DNA from: Achromobacter pestifer
GTDB taxonomy: Bacteria > Pseudomonadota > Gammaproteobacteria > Burkholderiales > Burkholderiaceae_B
Length of the DNA stretch: 64,000 nt
Direction: 5' to 3'
NCBI RefSeq assembly: GCF_902859625.1
Contig: NZ_CADIJX010000012.1
Coordinates: 1-64,000 of the forward strand
Under the pieces are notes generated by a model. That model was given only the letters and a program-made list of their open reading frames with translations, had not been told where the DNA came from and did no database searches. Shown here piece by piece: positions 53,065-62,183 of the stretch (the stretch's first letter is position 1; each line of letters begins with the position of its first letter). The position numbers were made by a program, and so were the translations under genes.

Positions 53065-54029
53065 GATCCCACCTTGCCGGATTGCGGCGCGGTGCGGCCG
53101 GTGAATAACGGGCCGAACAGGCCGACCAGACCGCGCGGTGCGCCAAACACCACGCACAGCAGCAACACGCCCAGAGGCAGGTGCCAGTATTCCGTCCACA
53201 GGCGCAGCACCTCTTCCAGCGTCAGCATGACGACCGCGCCGGCCACGCCGCCCCAGCGCAGGCCGATGCCGCCCACCAGCACCATGATCAACAGGTTGGC
53301 GGACTGCGTCCAATGCATCAGGCTGGGCGAGATGAACAGGTTGTGATTGGCCAGCAGCGCGCCGGCCAGGCCGGCCGCCGCGCCGCTCAATGTAAAGGCC
53401 ATCAGCTTGATGCGATACACCGGGTAGCCCATGGACTCCATGCGCGACTCGTTCTCGCGGATACCCTGCAACGCCGTGCCAAAGCGCGAAGCCACGATCC
53501 GGCTGAATACCCACATGATCAGCGCGAACAATCCCAGCACCAGGTAATAGAAGCTGACATCCTGGGACAGGTCGATGCCCGGCAGCGTGGAATAGCCGGG
53601 CAGATTCAGCCCGTCTTCCCCGCCGTACTGGCGCAACGAAATGAAGATGTAGAACAGCATCTGCGCGAATGCCAGCGTGATCATGATGAAGTAGACCCCG
53701 CGGGTACGCAGCGAGATCGCCCCCGTGATGCAGGCCAGCACGCCCGCCAACAGCATGGCCACCGGCCAGACAATCAGCGCCGACGTGATGCCCGACATCG
53801 CCAGGATGCCCACGGCATAGGCGCCCGCGCCAAAAAACGCGGCGTGCCCAAGCGCCACCATGCCGCCATAGCCCAGGATCAGGTTCAGGCTGGTCGCGGC
53901 CAGCGCGTAGATCAGCACCCGCCGCACGAATGAAATATAGAAGTCCAGGCCCAGCGCTGGGGCCACCAGCGGGAAGGCCGCGAGCGCAGCCAGAAGGACC
54001 ACGGTCCAGATTGTGGTTCTCATCGTCAT
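53061..54029 (-). CDS. livM: LIV-type ABC transporter permease LivM
   Basis: A 322-residue membrane permease (GYGGMVALGHAAFFGAGAY, RTRGVYFIMITLAFAQM). The ATG at 54029 overlaps the livH stop; longer readings run into livH. Confidence 0.93.
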   Translation of the reverse strand: MTMRTTIWTVVLLAALAAFPLVAPALGLDFYISFVRRVLIYALAATSLNLILGYGGMVALGHAAFFGAGAYAVGILAMSGITSALIVWPVAMLLAGVLACITGAISLRTRGVYFIMITLAFAQMLFYIFISLRQYGGEDGLNLPGYSTLPGIDLSQDVSFYYLVLGLFALIMWVFSRIVASRFGTALQGIRENESRMESMGYPVYRIKLMAFTLSGAAAGLAGALLANHNLFISPSLMHWTQSANLLIMVLVGGIGLRWGGVAGAVVMLTLEEVLRLWTEYWHLPLGVLLLCVVFGAPRGLVGLFGPLFTGRTAPQSGKVGS

Positions 54030-54946
54030 CCCCGCGCCGGAAACAGGCCAGAGGGCCGGAACACCAGCACAGCCGCCATCAATACATAAATGGCGATGGC
54101 GGCCAGCGTCGGACCCACGCTGGAGGCCACGGCCGGAGAAAAGACCTGGCGCAGCAGCATCGGCAGAAAAGCCCGCCCCGCCGTATCCACCATGCCCACC
54201 AACAAGGCGCCGACGAAGGCGCCCCGGATCGAACCAATTCCGCCGATCACGATGCAAACCAGCACCAGGATCAGGATTTCCTCGCCCATGCCCACCTGCA
54301 CCGATGTGATCGGCCCCAGTAGCGCGCCGGCCACCGCGGCCAGCATGGCGCCCAGCACGAAGACACCCAGGAACAGCAGCGGCACGCGCACGCCCATCAG
54401 GGTGGCCATCTGGCGGTTGGACGCGCCGGCCCGCACCAGCACGCCCGCACGGGTGCGCGTCACGAACCAGTACAGACCCGCGGCGGCGGCCACGCCGAAC
54501 ACAATGATCATCAGGCGGTAAGCGGGATACAGCAGGTCAGGCAACAGGCGCACGGGACCGGACAGCACGGCCGGCATATTGAGCATCACCGGCGCAGGGC
54601 CCCAGATCATCTTGACCAGGTCGTTGGCGATGAGGATGACGGCGTAGGTGCCCAGCACCTGGGCCAAGTGGTCACGCAGCGCCAGGCGGCGGATCAAGGT
54701 CAGTTCCAGCACCACGCCGACCAGGCCGGTTGCGACGGCCGCCACCAGGACGGCGGCGGTGAATGAACCCGTGCGTTGCATGGTTTCGGCGGCGACATAG
54801 GCCCCGGCCATGTAGAGCGAGCCGTGAGCCAGATTCATGATGTCCATGATGCCGAACACCAGGGTCAGCCCGGCCGCGATCAAAAACAACATCAACCCAA
54901 ACTGAAGACCGTTCAGCAATTGCTCGACGATCAGCGTAAACGTCAT
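54026..54946 (-). CDS. livH: LIV-type ABC transporter permease LivH
   Basis: A 306-residue membrane permease (GLTLVFGIMDIMNLAHGSLYMAGAY, GGIGSIRGAFVGALLVG). The ATG at 54946 has GGGGGAAG upstream. It follows the binding-protein gene across a 186-bp hairpin-rich gap. Confidence 0.93.
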   Translation of the reverse strand: MTFTLIVEQLLNGLQFGLMLFLIAAGLTLVFGIMDIMNLAHGSLYMAGAYVAAETMQRTGSFTAAVLVAAVATGLVGVVLELTLIRRLALRDHLAQVLGTYAVILIANDLVKMIWGPAPVMLNMPAVLSGPVRLLPDLLYPAYRLMIIVFGVAAAAGLYWFVTRTRAGVLVRAGASNRQMATLMGVRVPLLFLGVFVLGAMLAAVAGALLGPITSVQVGMGEEILILVLVCIVIGGIGSIRGAFVGALLVGMVDTAGRAFLPMLLRQVFSPAVASSVGPTLAAIAIYVLMAAVLVFRPSGLFPARG

Positions 54947-55029
54947 GAACACTTCCCCCTTCCGCGAATCGCCGATGGCGTTGCTCGCGGCTAAATCACC
55001 AAACCACCAGGCTCATCCTCCCCAGCGCA

Positions 55030-55133
55030 GACCCCGCCCGCCCCGAGCGGGGTCGCGCGGAGCCGGCTTCGCCGGTCCGCAGCGACGCCCCCTCGAGGGG
55101 GAAGCGTGCAGCGCGTCGGGGGTGGGCCCCACC
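55030..55133 (-). promoter_or_regulatory. Hairpin cluster between binding-protein gene and livH
   Basis: Inverted repeats: GACCCCGC/GCGGGGTC (55030-55037 with 55047-55054), a bulged GCGGAGCCGGC/GCCGGTCCGC stem (55057-55080), the perfect palindrome CCCCCTCGAGGGGG (55088-55101), and GGTGGG/CCCACC (about 55121-55133). Likely a 3' stabiliser or attenuator that keeps binding protein in excess over membrane subunits. Confidence 0.55.
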
Positions 55134-56296
55134 TATAGCTTGCAGTCGCCGACGTAGACGTCCTGGTACTTGTCGAACACCTTGCCCACCAGCTTGTTGG
55201 TGACGCGACCGCTGCCGTCCTTGTCGACGACGCGCAGGTAATAGGCCTGGATCGGGTAGTGATTCTTGCCATAGGTGAAGCTGCCGCGCACCGACGGATA
55301 GTCGGCCTTTTCCAGCGCGCGGATGATGGCGTCACGGTCAGAGGCCTTGCCGCCGGCCTGCTTGACGGCGGCATCCATCGCCATGATGACGTCGTAGGCC
55401 TGGGCGGCATACACGGACGGGTAGCGGCCGTTGTATTCCTTGCGGAAGGCATCCACGAAGATCTTGTTCTGCGGCACGTCCAGGTCATGCGCCCATTGCG
55501 CCGTGTTGTACATGCCCAGCATCGGTTCACCCACGGCCTGGATCACGTCCTCATCCGCCGAGAATCCCGGGCCGATCAGCTTGACGCTTTGCGACAAGCC
55601 GGCCGACACGAACTGCTTGACGAAGTTGATGCCCATGCCGCCCGGCAGGAAGATATAGACGGCGTCCGGCTTGGCGGCGCGGATCTGCGCGATCTCGGCG
55701 GCGTAGTCGATCTGACCGAGCTTGGTATAGACCTCATCGCCCGGCGCGGTCTTGTAGCCACGCTTGAATCCCGTCAGCGCATCCTTGCCGGCCGGATAGT
55801 CCGGCGCCATGATGAACATCTTCTTGAAACCGCGATCCGCCGCGACCTTGCCGGCTGCTTCATGGAAGGCGTCGTTCTGGTAGGACGTGCCGAACCAGTA
55901 GTTATTGCATTGGGCGCCAGCGAACTGGCTGGGGCCGGGGTTGTTCGACAGATAGGGCACCTTGGCCGCGAACAACGCGGGGCCTACCGCCAGCGCCACG
56001 TTGGAACCAATGGGGCCGGTGAAGAAATCGATCTTGTCGCGCTGGATGTAGCGCGTGACCAACTGGCGAGCCTGGTCGGGGTTGCCGCCCATGTCGGTCT
56101 GCACGAATTCGGCGGGCTGCCCGCCCAGCTTGCTGCCCAACTGCTTGATGGCCAGGTTGAAGCCGTCACGGGCTTCGGCGCCCAGCGCCGCGAACGGGCC
56201 GGAGATATCGTTGGCGATGCCGATCTTGACGGAATCGGCCATGGCCACGGCCGGCACCAGCGCGGCAACGGCGATAAGGGAAGTGATCAAACGCAT
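55133..56296 (-). CDS. LIV-type ABC transporter substrate-binding protein
   Basis: A 387-residue periplasmic binding protein. The signal peptide cleaves near A21 (AMA/DS). It is paralogous to the protein at 33689-34867 (shared APDYPAGKDALTGFKR, IFLPGGMGINFVKQF, GPGFSADEDVI). It is the first gene of the LIV operon and divergent from MarR. The ligand is most likely an aromatic carboxylate for the aryl-CoA pathway (inference from the shared operator). Confidence 0.92.
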   Translation of the reverse strand: MRLITSLIAVAALVPAVAMADSVKIGIANDISGPFAALGAEARDGFNLAIKQLGSKLGGQPAEFVQTDMGGNPDQARQLVTRYIQRDKIDFFTGPIGSNVALAVGPALFAAKVPYLSNNPGPSQFAGAQCNNYWFGTSYQNDAFHEAAGKVAADRGFKKMFIMAPDYPAGKDALTGFKRGYKTAPGDEVYTKLGQIDYAAEIAQIRAAKPDAVYIFLPGGMGINFVKQFVSAGLSQSVKLIGPGFSADEDVIQAVGEPMLGMYNTAQWAHDLDVPQNKIFVDAFRKEYNGRYPSVYAAQAYDVIMAMDAAVKQAGGKASDRDAIIRALEKADYPSVRGSFTYGKNHYPIQAYYLRVVDKDGSGRVTNKLVGKVFDKYQDVYVGDCKL

Positions 56297-56792
56297 GGTG
56301 GTGTGCTCCGTGCGCGAGCCCGCGCAGAGGGTGTTCTTTTTGAGGGTGCGATTCGAATGACTTCTATGCCCGGCCTGCCGGCGCCATTGCGCCGCCGTCA
56401 AACTCGCGCTTGCAAAGATATTGCTTGCTACGCCACGATCCCGTTGTGCAGCATAGGGAACACTGGCGTGGTTCATAGTTTAGGTTTAAAGTATTCTTCA
56501 AAACAAGACTAGGGTTTTTACCAAAGGGTTTTTACTAATAATCCACCGCCATGGTTACCCGCTTGCCGCCACTACGACCGCGTCACATCGGACGCCCGGT
56601 ACAACGCTCGCGCGACAGTACCCGACATCCCGCCGATACTCAAGAAATACGCCGATGCCCGGCAACGACGGGCACCCGCCATGACGACATCGTGCTGACG
56701 CGCGATGATTCCTCCCACCCGCTGACCCGCTCCATTCGAGCAAATGGGTCTTGCGCCCGCTTCCTCACGCATTCCCGGTATCCTTCCTAGCC
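56297..56792. other. 496-bp divergent region between LIV operon and marR
   Basis: It contains the operator candidate at 56475-56494 and the AGGGTTTTTAC direct repeat at 56511-56536, in an AT-rich block (56470-56545). The rest is GC-rich and shows no convincing gene on either strand. Confidence 0.6.
56475..56494. promoter_or_regulatory. MarR-type operator candidate, LIV operon / marR divergent region
   Basis: ATAGTTTAGGTTTAAAGTAT is a palindrome with perfect arms ATA-TTTA and TAAA-TAT. A near copy precedes the aryl-CoA operon at 44200-44219. A direct repeat AGGGTTTTTAC lies close by (56511 and 56525, 14 bp apart). Confidence 0.7.
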
Positions 56793-57287
56793 ATGACTGA
56801 CGCTCCCGACCTGGAATCCCGCGCCGCGCCCGACGACCATCACGCGCTGCGTCTGTGGCTGCGCATGTTGACCTGCGCCAACCTTATCGAAGGCGAGATC
56901 CGCAGCCGCCTGCGCAACGAGTTCGACACGACGCTGCCCCGCTTCGACCTGATGGCGCAATTGCAGCGTGCGCCCAAGGGCATGAAGATGGGCGACCTGT
57001 CGCGCCACATGATGGTCACCAACGGCAATATCACCGGCATCACCGACCAGTTGGAAAAGGAAGGCCTGGTCGTGCGCACCAAGGTGGAATCCGACCGCCG
57101 CAGCTCGCTGATCAAACTCACCCCTCTGGGCAAGAAGACCTTCGCCCGCATGGCGCGCGCGCACGAGTCCTGGGTCAAGGCCATGTTCGGCGACCTGCCC
57201 GAGACCACCCGCAATGCGCTGTTCCAGGCCCTGGGCGAACTCAAGCTGCAAGTGGTGGCCACCCGGTCGGAATCCGCCAAGGGCTAG
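56793..57287 (+). CDS. MarR-family transcriptional regulator
   Basis: A 164-residue winged-helix regulator (FDLMAQLQRAPKGMKMGDLS, VTNGNITGITDQLEKEGLV, ESDRRSSLIKLTPLGKK). The ATG at 56793 (MTDAPDLES) is preferred to an upstream ATG. MarR proteins of aryl-CoA clusters often respond to the CoA ester; here it is divergent from the LIV importer and likely controls it and the aryl-CoA operon. Confidence 0.92.
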   Translation: MTDAPDLESRAAPDDHHALRLWLRMLTCANLIEGEIRSRLRNEFDTTLPRFDLMAQLQRAPKGMKMGDLSRHMMVTNGNITGITDQLEKEGLVVRTKVESDRRSSLIKLTPLGKKTFARMARAHESWVKAMFGDLPETTRNALFQALGELKLQVVATRSESAKG

Positions 57288-57349
57288 CGCCTGCCCGGTT
57301 CCGCTTCAAGCACTGAAATCCGCCCCCGGTTTGGCGCATAATTGCCGCC

Positions 57350-58387
57350 ATGATTCCGGTTTCTCTTCCTGGCGGTAATTTCTATGTGCTGATGGCGGCC
57401 TCGCTGGCCTGCCTCGCCACCTTGCTGACCTGGCTGGCCGTTCTGGCCACCACGCGCAGCGCCCGGCTCTGGCTGGGCGAGCATCGGCGCATCGGCTCCA
57501 CGGTGATGACCTTCCTGGCCCTTGTCGGCGCCATCTTCCCCTATCAGCAGCTCAGCCTGTGGTTGTCGGCCCAGCGCGACGCCCAGGCCGACGCCAGCCG
57601 CAAGACGACGCTGGCCCAGGCCACCCGGCTTGCCGGCGTGGACATGCCCGCCGGCACGGTGCTCAGCCTGACCCAGCCGGGCGATCTGGCCTCGTTCGAC
57701 CGCGCCGTCTTCCCCGAGGCGCACCCTGCCCCCGTGCAGGGTGTCGCCGCGACGCAGCTGTTCCGCTACGCCGCCACGCCCAAGCAACCCGAAGCCTTGT
57801 CGGCCGAAATCGCCCGTGACCAGGCGCAAGAAGGTTGGCTGTGCACGCACGGCCACCGGATCGAATTCGTGATGCAGGGCGGCGAGCCCCGCTTTGCCAG
57901 TTGCCACTTGGCCATCGGCAACACACTGGACCAGCAACCCGTGCCCCCGGGCACCTGGCTGAAGGTCGATCCGGCGGTGCGCGGCACGCCCCAGGACACG
58001 GCCGGGACGACCCGCTGGCTGCTGCGCTCCGAAGGCAGCGAAGCCCTGAACCTGCGCCAGATGCCGCTATTGAAGGTCGATGCGCGCCTGGACGGCCAGC
58101 GCCATCTGCTGGATTTCGAGGGGCTGCTGGCGCGCGAGACCTCGCTGGGCATCATGACCTACCCGCCCGGCACCCGCGTGCTGGCCGCCAACCCGCGCCT
58201 GCCCAACGCCCAGCCCGGCGACCTGCTGTTTTCGCCCTCGCGCGGCCGTTCGGCTCGCCGCAACGGCGGCGAGGACGTCGCAGCGGGCCAGTCCGTATTG
58301 CAGGCGCCGGACGGCACCGTGCGCCGCGTGCTCAGCAACCGCGATGCCGGCGTGCTGGATGTGGCGGACATGCGGATCGGCCCCTGA
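57350..58387 (+). CDS. Membrane protein of unknown function
   Basis: A 345-residue protein I do not recognise. Two N-terminal membrane helices (about 11-33 and 48-67) are followed by a large, probably periplasmic soluble domain with no cysteine-rich or enzyme motif. Codon use matches the neighbours. It is 62 bp after marR and 110 bp before argJ, all same strand, but separate transcription is likely. Confidence 0.75.
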   Translation: MIPVSLPGGNFYVLMAASLACLATLLTWLAVLATTRSARLWLGEHRRIGSTVMTFLALVGAIFPYQQLSLWLSAQRDAQADASRKTTLAQATRLAGVDMPAGTVLSLTQPGDLASFDRAVFPEAHPAPVQGVAATQLFRYAATPKQPEALSAEIARDQAQEGWLCTHGHRIEFVMQGGEPRFASCHLAIGNTLDQQPVPPGTWLKVDPAVRGTPQDTAGTTRWLLRSEGSEALNLRQMPLLKVDARLDGQRHLLDFEGLLARETSLGIMTYPPGTRVLAANPRLPNAQPGDLLFSPSRGRSARRNGGEDVAAGQSVLQAPDGTVRRVLSNRDAGVLDVADMRIGP

Positions 58388-58497
58388 CCGCCCCCTGACA
58401 AACCCCTGCCGCAAACCGGTGGGATAATACGAAACTTTCCCCCGCGCGCCGCCTAGCCTGGCGGCGATTCCGTCCTGCCTACTCAAGAGACGAAGTC

Positions 58498-59724
58498 ATG
58501 GCCGTTAATTTGCAGATCCCCTCCGAGTCCGAAATTTTTCCTGTTGCCGGCGTTGAAATCGGCGTCACCGAGGCCGGCATCCGCAAAGCCAACCGGCGCG
58601 ACCTGACCGTCTTCCGCCTGGCCGAAGGCACGAGCGTGGCGGGTGTGTTCACGCGCAACCGCTTCTGCGCCGCGCCCGTGCAGGTTTGCCAGGCGCATCT
58701 GGCCGCCGGCGGCCCGATCAGCGCACTGGTCATCAACACGGGCAACGCCAACGCCGGCACCGGCGAAGAAGGCCTGAAGAAAGCCAAAGACACCTGCGAC
58801 GCGCTGGGCCGCCTGCTGGGCGTGCCTGCCGCGCAGATCCTGCCGTTCTCCACCGGCGTCATCCTGGAGCCGCTGCCGCTGGACCGCCTGGTCGCCGGCC
58901 TGCCGGGCGCCATCGCCAACCTGGCGGCCGACCATTGGTCCAACGCCGCGCACGGCATCATGACAACCGACACGCTGCCGAAAATCTCGTCGGCCAAGGT
59001 GCAGATCGACGGCAAGACCGTCACCTTCACGGGCATCAGCAAGGGCGCGGGCATGATCCGCCCCAACATGGCCACGATGCTCAGCTTCCTGGCCACCGAC
59101 GCGGGCATCGCCCAGCCGCTGCTGCGCCGCCTGGCCGTGGAAATCGCGGACGCCTCGTTCAACCGCATCACGGTCGACGGTGATACGTCCACCAATGACT
59201 CCTTCATCATCGCCGCCACCGGCAAGTCCGGCGTGAACGTCAACAGCGAGTCCGACGCCGCCTACGCCGCCGTGCGCGAGGCGCTGACCGCCGCTGCGCT
59301 GGAACTGGCCACGAAGATCGTGCGCGACGCCGAAGGCGCCACCAAATTCATGACGATCCGCGTCGAAGAAGCCGGCACCACCGAAGAGGCGCTGAAGGTC
59401 GCTTACGCGGTTGCCCATTCGCCGCTGGTCAAGACCGCCTTCTTCGCATCGGACCCCAACCTGGGCCGCATCCTGGCCGCCGTCGGCTACGCCGGCATCG
59501 ACGACCTGGACGTCTCCAATATCCGCTTGTGGCTGGACGATGTGCTGGTGGCCAAGAACGGTGGCCGCAACCCTGACTACCAGGAAGCCGACGGCCAGCG
59601 CGTGATGAAGCAGGCCGAAATCTCGGTGCGCATCGCACTGGGCCGCGGCCAGGTCGCGGACACGGTATACACCTGCGATTTCTCGCACGAGTACGTGTCC
59701 ATCAACGCCGACTACCGTTCGTAA
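58498..59724 (+). CDS. argJ: Bifunctional ornithine acetyltransferase / N-acetylglutamate synthase
   Basis: A 408-residue enzyme of the cyclic arginine pathway. It is made as one chain that cuts itself before T193 (KGAGMIRPNMATMLSF), the nucleophile of the beta chain. STNDSFIIAATG and the C-terminal DFSHEYVSINADYRS are family marks. Full length. Confidence 0.97.
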   Translation: MAVNLQIPSESEIFPVAGVEIGVTEAGIRKANRRDLTVFRLAEGTSVAGVFTRNRFCAAPVQVCQAHLAAGGPISALVINTGNANAGTGEEGLKKAKDTCDALGRLLGVPAAQILPFSTGVILEPLPLDRLVAGLPGAIANLAADHWSNAAHGIMTTDTLPKISSAKVQIDGKTVTFTGISKGAGMIRPNMATMLSFLATDAGIAQPLLRRLAVEIADASFNRITVDGDTSTNDSFIIAATGKSGVNVNSESDAAYAAVREALTAAALELATKIVRDAEGATKFMTIRVEEAGTTEEALKVAYAVAHSPLVKTAFFASDPNLGRILAAVGYAGIDDLDVSNIRLWLDDVLVAKNGGRNPDYQEADGQRVMKQAEISVRIALGRGQVADTVYTCDFSHEYVSINADYRS

Positions 59725-59743
59725 GCACGGGTGTCGTTGATTC

Positions 59744-59922
59744 GTAGGATGGGTGTAGCGCGAGAATCCTTATGCAAGAACGCCGCTGCACATCGCGCGC
59801 AACCCATCAAGCAGCGGTGAATTCTTACCGGGTTCAGCCACAACGCGACGTCTGCCTGATGGGTTACGCGCGATCAGCGATTGTGTCCTTGCCCCAAGCT
59901 TCTCGCGCTACACCCATCCTAC
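59744..59922. repeat. Nested palindromic intergenic repeat, long copy 8
   Basis: Outer arms CGTAGGATGGGTGTAGCGCG and CGCTACACCCATCCTACG; inner AACCCATCA / TGATGGGTTACGCGCG. The interior is longer and more diverged than in other copies. Confidence 0.82.
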
Positions 59923-59937
59923 GGAATCAACCACAAA

Positions 59938-60091
59938 CCCGCGTGGTAACGCCGGGGGAGCAATCATCACCCAAGTGGCAACGCCGGGGGGGCAATCATC
60001 ACTCGCGTGGCGAAGCCGGAATCAGCCACAACCCGAGTGGCAGCGCCCGGTGCAATCATCGCCCGAACGGCGACATCCGGCGCCATCGCAA
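59938..60091. repeat. Degenerate 30-32-bp tandem repeats upstream of the DUF815 gene
   Basis: Units start at 59938, 59970 (32 bp each), 60002, 60032 and 60062 (30 bp each). They share CCCGnGTGGCnACGCC and CAATCATCA. The last three units fall in an open frame joined to the DUF815 gene (10-residue periodicity), but the gene probably starts later, at GTG 60151. Confidence 0.75.
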
Positions 60092-60150
60092 CAACGAACA
60101 ACACCCGGGCGGCGTGCGGAAACGCCGCTTGGCCACACGAGGATGCAGAC

Positions 60151-61017
60151 GTGACCGCAACCGAATTTTCCACCCTTATCCAGCGTGCCGAGCGCGTGCT
60201 GGCTCAGCTTGAAGCCTTCTTGCCTCCGGCCACGCCCGAGATCGACTGGAGCGCCCACGCCTTTCGCTGGCGCAAGCGCGGGTCGCGCGGTTGGTTGGAC
60301 GCGGTACGGCATGTGGCAAGCATCGATATGCAAGACCTTCAGCACATCGAGCGCCAGAAGGCCACGATCGACCGCAACACCCTCCAGTTCCTGGAGAACA
60401 AGCCGGCCAACAACGTGCTCATGACCGGAGCCCGAGGCACCGGCAAGAGCTCGCTGGTCAAGGCCATGCTGGCCGCCTACGGCGACCGCGGGCTGCGCCT
60501 GATCGAGGTGGACAAATCCGACCTGGGTGATCTGGCCGACATCGTCGAGCTGGTCGCCTCGCGACCCGAACGTTTCATCGTGTTCTGCGACGACTTGTCG
60601 TTCGAGGAAGGCGAACCGGGGTACAAGGCGCTGAAGTCCGTGCTGGACGGCTCCGTGTCCGCCTCGGGCGACAACGTATTGATTTACGCCACGTCCAACC
60701 GGCGCCATCTGATGCCGGAATACATGAGCGAAAACCTGCAAGCCAAGCATCAACCCGATGGCGAGATCCATCCGGGCGAAACGGTCGAAGAGAAGATCTC
60801 GTTGTCCGAGCGCTTTGGCCTGTGGCTGTCGTTCTACCCCTTCAAACAGGACGACTACCTGGACATCGTTTACCACTGGCTGCGCGAACTGGGTTGCCCG
60901 GAGGCGCACATCGCGCCGTCGCGCACCGAGGCGCTGCAATGGACGATTGAACGCGGTTCGCGTTCGGGCCGGGTGGCCTACCAGTTTGCACGCGACTGGG
61001 CGGCCCGCCATGTCTGA
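60151..61017 (+). CDS. DUF815 family AAA+-like ATPase
   Basis: A 288-residue P-loop protein with Walker A GARGTGKSS (from residue 93), Walker B-like FIVFCDDLSFEE and YATSNRRHLMPEYM. Its role is unknown. The GTG at 60151 (VTATEFSTL) is chosen for GAGGA about ten bases upstream and the usual family length; an ATG at 60007 would add 48 residues coded by repeats. It overlaps the Nudix gene by 8 bp, a conserved pair in this order. Confidence 0.87.
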   Translation: MTATEFSTLIQRAERVLAQLEAFLPPATPEIDWSAHAFRWRKRGSRGWLDAVRHVASIDMQDLQHIERQKATIDRNTLQFLENKPANNVLMTGARGTGKSSLVKAMLAAYGDRGLRLIEVDKSDLGDLADIVELVASRPERFIVFCDDLSFEEGEPGYKALKSVLDGSVSASGDNVLIYATSNRRHLMPEYMSENLQAKHQPDGEIHPGETVEEKISLSERFGLWLSFYPFKQDDYLDIVYHWLRELGCPEAHIAPSRTEALQWTIERGSRSGRVAYQFARDWAARHV

Positions 61018-61972
61018 GAAGATCGTTGATGTCGCCGCCGGCCTGATCCTGCGTCCGGACGGCATGCTCCTGCTGGGCCAACGGCCCGAAGGCAAGCCGT
61101 GGTCGGGCTGGTGGGAACTGCCTGGCGGCAAATTGGAACCCGGCGAGACCGTGCTGGAAGCCCTGGCCCGCGAATTGCAGGAAGAGCTGGGCATCCGCGT
61201 CACGCAGTCGCGTCCTTGGGTGACGTATGTACACGTCTATCCGCACACGACCGTGCGTCTGGCGTTCTGCCACGTGACTGCCTGGGAAGGCGAGCCGCGC
61301 GGATTGGAGAACCAACGCCTGGAATGGGTCGACCCCGCCCATGCGGCGTCGGTCGGCGATCTGCTGCCCGCCACCCTGCCCCCGCTGCGCTGGTTGCAGT
61401 TGCCCACCACCTACGGCATCAGTTCGATGGGATCGCGCGCTGGCGTGGCCGCGTTCCTGGGCCGTCTCGATGCCGCGCTGGCGCGTGGCGTGAAGCTGGT
61501 GCAATTCCGCGAGCCCCAATGGCCGGACGGCGCAGGCGCTGCCTCGCTGCATGAAGTGCTGCAACAGGTGGTCAAGCGCTGCCGTGCCGCAGGCGCCCGC
61601 GTGCTGGTCAACAGCGCCCATCCCACCGCCTGGTGGAAGGAAGCCGACGGCGTGCACCTGCGTGCCGCCGACGCTGCCCGCCTGACCGAACGCCCGCCAT
61701 TGCCAAAGGATGCGCTGTTGGGCGTCTCCGCGCACAACAACGCCGAAGTCGTCCACGCCCGCGAACTGGGCGCCGACTTCGCCGTGCTGGGACCGGTGCT
61801 GGACACCGCCTCGCACCCGGGCGCCGCCACGCTGGGCTGGGAAGGCTTCGTCGCGGGCAACCGCGATGCCGGCATTCCGGTCTTTGCGCTGGGCGGGCAG
61901 TCCACCTCTACCCTGTCGCTGGCACTACGCCACGGCGCGCACGGCATTGCCGGCATCCGCGGCATTCTGTAG
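61010..61972 (+). CDS. Nudix hydrolase (MutT-like) fused to a ThiE-like domain
   Basis: A 320-residue protein. The N-terminal MutT-like Nudix domain (1-130) has the box GGKLEPGET...ARELQEELG. The C-terminal TIM-barrel domain (about 140-320; VKLVQFREP, LVNSAHPTAWWKEADGVHL, DFAVLGPVLDTASHPGAATLGWEG) resembles thiamine-phosphate synthase. The first part should clean 8-oxo-dGTP; the role of the second is not established. The family is known in proteobacteria. Confidence 0.92.
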   Translation: MSEKIVDVAAGLILRPDGMLLLGQRPEGKPWSGWWELPGGKLEPGETVLEALARELQEELGIRVTQSRPWVTYVHVYPHTTVRLAFCHVTAWEGEPRGLENQRLEWVDPAHAASVGDLLPATLPPLRWLQLPTTYGISSMGSRAGVAAFLGRLDAALARGVKLVQFREPQWPDGAGAASLHEVLQQVVKRCRAAGARVLVNSAHPTAWWKEADGVHLRAADAARLTERPPLPKDALLGVSAHNNAEVVHARELGADFAVLGPVLDTASHPGAATLGWEGFVAGNRDAGIPVFALGGQSTSTLSLALRHGAHGIAGIRGIL

Positions 61973-61980
61973 CACCTGAA

Positions 61981-62013
61981 CGCCGGGGCAGACCAGCCCC
62001 GGCGCTTTTCTTT
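61981..62013 (+). terminator. Rho-independent terminator after the Nudix gene
   Basis: Stem CGCCGGGG (61981-61988) pairs with CCCCGGCG (61997-62004), loop of eight, followed by CTTTTCTTT. It lies 9 bp after the stop codon. Confidence 0.85.
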
Positions 62014-62183
62014 GCGGCTCGACGCCGCGCTCCCCAATTCAAATGCGAAACGTGCTGCGAAGTCTGGCAAGATGACAGACATATCGGTCTTGCCGCCAGC
62101 ATTTCGCGCGGCGCCCCAGTCCTGATAGCCGGGAATCCCGCGTGTCGGGCCCCGCCGGCTCCCTCGTCATGAAGGAACATGCC

